Shown here in pieces: positions 6,339-8,363 of a stretch of DNA of 8,363 nucleotides. The notes beneath the pieces are model-generated. The model searched no databases, had not been told where the DNA came from, and saw only the letters and a program-made list of their open reading frames with translations. Positions within the stretch are counted from its first letter, which is position 1, and every line of letters begins with the position of its first letter. A program made the position numbers and the translations under genes. The DNA lies in NCBI GenBank assembly GCA_023406225.1, contig JAEXWS010000073.1, forward strand, positions 1 through 8,363. The letters are read 5' to 3'. This DNA is from Bacillota bacterium. GTDB lineage: Bacteria > Bacillota > Clostridia > Oscillospirales > Oscillospiraceae.

Positions 6339-6710
6339 TCACTCCGCCGCGATCAGCCCGTCCAGGTCCGCGAATTTCCCCGGGCCGACGCCCTTCACTT
6401 CCATGATGTCCTCCACGCGGGCGAAGGGCCCGTGCTCCGCCCGGTAGGCCACGATGCGCGCCGCCAGCTCCGGACCGATGCCCGGCAGCTCCGCCAGGTC
6501 CTCCGCCGTCGCGGCGTTCAGGTCCAGGGGCGACGTGTCCACCGCCAAACGCTCCGGCGGGGCCTGGAGCTCCGTCTCCACGGCCGCTCCTCCGTCCGGC
6601 GGCGGGACCGTCCGGTCGTGAGCGTACAGCCCCAGCACCAGGCATAAAAACAGCCCCGTCAGCGCCAGCAGATATTTTTCCGTTTTGGATATCTTTCCAT
6701 TCCCCGTCAC
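6339..6710 (-). CDS. Short ComEA-like helix-hairpin-helix membrane protein
   Basis: 123-aa protein with one N-terminal membrane helix (about residues 11-31, YLLALTGLFLCLVLGLY). A proline-rich linker leads to a ComEA-type tandem helix-hairpin-helix domain from about residue 62 (LDLNAATAEDLAELPGIGP, then VKGVGPGK at 105-112). This domain binds double-stranded DNA without sequence preference. In naturally competent bacteria ComEA is the surface DNA receptor. This version is shorter than Bacillus ComEA (about 205 aa) and lacks the extra region between helix and domain. The GTG start at 6710 is chosen for its GGGAG site seven bases upstream; the open frame continues to 6863, but that stretch looks non-coding and holds the candidate promoters. 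It is the first gene of the operon, ending 12 nt before the response regulator. No comEC or other competence gene is in view, so a role in DNA uptake is only possible. Confidence 0.88.
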   Translation of the reverse strand: MTGNGKISKTEKYLLALTGLFLCLVLGLYAHDRTVPPPDGGAAVETELQAPPERLAVDTSPLDLNAATAEDLAELPGIGPELAARIVAYRAEHGPFARVEDIMEVKGVGPGKFADLDGLIAAE

Positions 6711-6712
6711 TG

Positions 6713-6741
6713 TTGAACTCCCGCGTTTTTTTTGGTATACT
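6713..6741 (+). promoter_or_regulatory. Probable sigma-A promoter of carboxypeptidase gene
   Basis: TTGAAC (6713-6718, 4 of 6), exactly 17 nt of spacer containing a T8 run, then TATACT (6736-6741, 5 of 6). The transcript would start near 6748, giving a leader of about 90 nt with a small GC hairpin (around 6770-6789). The -35 box overlaps the ribosome binding site of the divergent comEA-like gene. Confidence 0.65.
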
Positions 6742-6815
6742 ATCCTTATCTGTCGAATCCGGCCGGACGCGCCGCCGGGAAGCGGCGGGGACCCTTGAAC
6801 GAATGTATTCAGTAT

Positions 6816-6845
6816 ATCATAGATGACGGGAGTTGGACATGAAAA
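6816..6845 (-). promoter_or_regulatory. Candidate promoter of comEA/two-component operon
   Basis: On the minus strand, TTTTCA (6840-6845, 4 of 6) and TATGAT (6816-6821, 5 of 6) are separated by 18 nt. The predicted transcript would start near 6809 and carry a leader of about 100 nt before the GTG. It overlaps the ribosome binding site and start of the divergent carboxypeptidase gene. Tentative. Confidence 0.35.
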
Positions 6846-8200
6846 GAACGCGTTTTTTCTCACTTTTTTTGCTCTTGGCGCTGCTGACCGGCCTGGCGGC
6901 CGCTCCCTCCGCGGCGGCCCTGGACGATCCTGTGATCCAGTCCAAGGCGGCGCTGCTGGTGGACGCCAACACCGGAGCCGTGGTCTATGCGAAAAATGAG
7001 CATCAGGAGCTGTATCCCGCCAGCCTCACCAAGATCATGACGGCCCTTCTGGTGCTGGAGGCCGTGGACGGCGGCAGGCTCTCCATGGACCAGCAGTTGA
7101 CCGCCTCCCACACCGCCATGACCACCGGCCTCGCCGAGGACGGCAGCTCCGCCGGCATCAAGGAGGGGGAGACGATGACGGTGGAGCAGTATCTGGCCTG
7201 CATGCTGGTGGTCTCCGCCAACGAGGCGTGCAACGTGCTGGCGGAGGCGGTGTCCGGGTCCGTGGAGGCCTTCGTGGACAAGATGAACGAGAAGGCGGCG
7301 GCCCTGGGCTGCGAAAACACCCATTTCGTCAACACCACCGGCCTTCATGACAGCCAGCATTACACCTCCGCCTGGGACCTGTACCTTATCACGAAAGAAG
7401 CCCAGACCCATGAGGATTTCATGCGCATCTGCGACACCGCCACCGTCTCCATCCCCGCCACGAACCTCAGCGAGGCCCGCACCCTCCACACCACCAACTT
7501 CCTCATCGACACCTGGCGCTCCCGGGGCTACTTCAACCGGGACGCCCACGGCGTGAAGACCGGATCCACCTCCGACGCGGGGCACTGCCTGGTGTCCACC
7601 GCCTCCAGGGGGAGCCTCAGCTTCATCAGCGTGGTGCTGGGCGGCGACCGGGTGACCCTGGAGGACGGGGAGATCCGCACCTACAGCTTTTACGACACGA
7701 ATCAGCTCTTCTCCTGGGCCCTGGACAACTTCTCCTACCAGACGGTGCTGACGAAGCAGGCGGTCATCAAGGAGGTGGCGGTGGGCCTTTCCAAAAAGGT
7801 GAACTATGTCACCGTCCACCCGGCGCAAGAGGTGGAGCTGCTGCTCCCCAACGGCACGGACGCCGCCTCGCTGGGCCGCACCGTGGTCCTTCAGGAGCCG
7901 GTGGAGGCCCCCATCCGGGAGGGGCAGGTCCTGGGCGCTTTGGAGCTGTCCCTGGACGGCGAGGTGCTCGCCAGCGTGGATCTGCTGGCGCTGAACGACG
8001 TGGAGGCGTCCCGGCTGCTGACTTTCTGGCGGGACGTGAAGCTGTTTTTCGCCAAGACCTCCGTGCGGATCGTCTGCGTCGTTATTTTCGTGCTGCTTTT
8101 GGCCCTGGTCGGCTGGAAGCTGATCTTCGCCCGGCGGCGCTACCGCTACGGCCGCAGCGTCGGCCACCGCCGCAGCGGCTACCGGGGCCGCAGGCGGTGA
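6839..8200 (+). CDS. D-alanyl-D-alanine carboxypeptidase, PBP5/DacF family
   Basis: Peptidase S11 enzyme that removes the terminal D-alanine from peptidoglycan pentapeptides outside the cell, limiting cross-linking. Relatives DacF and DacB trim spore cortex. 453 aa from ATG 6839 (GGGAG six bases upstream; an in-frame TTG two codons earlier is less likely). Signal peptide 1-27 ends SAAA. The catalytic motifs are all present: Ser62-Leu-Thr-Lys65, Ser126-Ala-Asn128 and Lys240-Thr-Gly242. A PBP5-type C-terminal beta domain spans about 300-385. The C-terminus is odd. In place of the usual amphipathic anchor there is a true membrane helix (410-430), followed by a 23-residue arginine/tyrosine/glycine-rich tail ending GYRGRRR, which should face the cytoplasm. 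It is transcribed alone from its own promoter to a strong terminator. Whether it is vegetative or sporulation-specific cannot be decided; the sigma-A-like promoter favours vegetative. Confidence 0.95.
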   Translation: MKRTRFFSLFLLLALLTGLAAAPSAAALDDPVIQSKAALLVDANTGAVVYAKNEHQELYPASLTKIMTALLVLEAVDGGRLSMDQQLTASHTAMTTGLAEDGSSAGIKEGETMTVEQYLACMLVVSANEACNVLAEAVSGSVEAFVDKMNEKAAALGCENTHFVNTTGLHDSQHYTSAWDLYLITKEAQTHEDFMRICDTATVSIPATNLSEARTLHTTNFLIDTWRSRGYFNRDAHGVKTGSTSDAGHCLVSTASRGSLSFISVVLGGDRVTLEDGEIRTYSFYDTNQLFSWALDNFSYQTVLTKQAVIKEVAVGLSKKVNYVTVHPAQEVELLLPNGTDAASLGRTVVLQEPVEAPIREGQVLGALELSLDGEVLASVDLLALNDVEASRLLTFWRDVKLFFAKTSVRIVCVVIFVLLLALVGWKLIFARRRYRYGRSVGHRRSGYRGRRR

Positions 8201-8217
8201 CGCCATTCACACAGCGC

Positions 8218-8254
8218 AAAAAGGAAGACTTGCCGAAGGCAAGTCTTCCTTTTT
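8218..8254. terminator. Strong intrinsic terminator after carboxypeptidase gene
   Basis: A perfect 17-bp inverted repeat (8218-8234 with 8238-8254) around a GAA loop, starting with AAAAA and ending with TTTTT. The core stem is GGAAGACTTGCC. It begins 17 nt after the stop codon and would also terminate transcripts coming from the right on the minus strand. Confidence 0.95.
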
Positions 8255-8363
8255 GGCTTCCGCCGGGACCGGCGCCCCCATCTCTCCGTCCTCCCCGGGA
8301 CAAAACCGATATCCGTGTCCCCGTTCCCCTCGGGGCGGAGCCCAGCGGAGCGGGTCCGGCCCG

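Noticed and set aside
6711..6863. N-terminal extension of the ComEA-like protein to 6863
   Set aside because: It would overlap the start of the divergent gene and contain both candidate promoters. GTG 6710 has a good ribosome binding site and leads directly into the membrane helix.
6860..8206. A 448-codon open frame antisense to the whole carboxypeptidase gene
   Set aside because: Its translation is Gly/His/Gln/Val-rich with no domain or ribosome binding site. It mirrors the codon bias of the GC-rich gene on the other strand, whose catalytic motifs are intact.
8255..8363. Possible start of another gene at the right edge
   Set aside because: No supported frame, ribosome binding site or motif in about 110 bases; only GC-rich sequence with a short repeated GCGGAGC (8335-8350).

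Overview
The window looks like chromosome from a GC-rich, spore-forming Gram-positive anaerobe of the class Clostridia, most likely the Oscillospiraceae side (Flavonifractor/Oscillibacter-like). That assignment is inferred from three things: spmA/spmB and GerMN sporulation genes, strong AGGAGG-type ribosome binding sites, and GC-rich codon use in the core genes. No rRNA or other marker gene is present to confirm it.

Left end (1-1445): the C-terminal three quarters or more of a large serine recombinase, cut by the window edge. It is probably the last gene of an integrated element. It ends in a hairpin that contains its own stop codon and can serve as a terminator on both strands. The chromosomal side begins just beyond it with a convergent, intact abrB/spoVT-type regulator (minus strand).

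Sporulation block (1446-3307): abrB is divergent from the overlapping pair spmA-spmB (plus strand). The AT-rich intergenic region carries back-to-back candidate promoters and an inverted repeat. After spmB come about 275 bases of GC-rich non-coding DNA with strong dyads, then a very strong bidirectional terminator.

Minus-strand operon (6710 down to 3327): four tightly packed genes read right to left. They are a short ComEA-like helix-hairpin-helix membrane protein, an OmpR-family response regulator, a membrane sensor histidine kinase, and a lipoprotein-like protein with two GerMN domains. Junctions are 12 nt, about 13 nt (or a TAATG overlap) and an ATGA overlap, so co-transcription and translational coupling are likely. 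The order regulator-kinase-GerMN lipoprotein parallels the actinobacterial mtrA-mtrB-lpqB arrangement. The kinase start appears displaced by one base and deserves checking.

Right end (6713-8363): a divergent D-alanyl-D-alanine carboxypeptidase (penicillin-binding protein 5/DacF family) with its own good promoter and a textbook terminator. It has an unusual C-terminal membrane helix followed by an arginine-rich tail. The last ~110 bases show no recognisable feature.

Taken together, the non-mobile genes point to envelope and spore-cortex functions (spmAB, GerMN, Dac) and their control (AbrB-type regulator, two-component system). I see no CRISPR array, tRNA, rRNA or insertion sequence. The only candidate for something under-described is the ComEA/two-component/GerMN operon.
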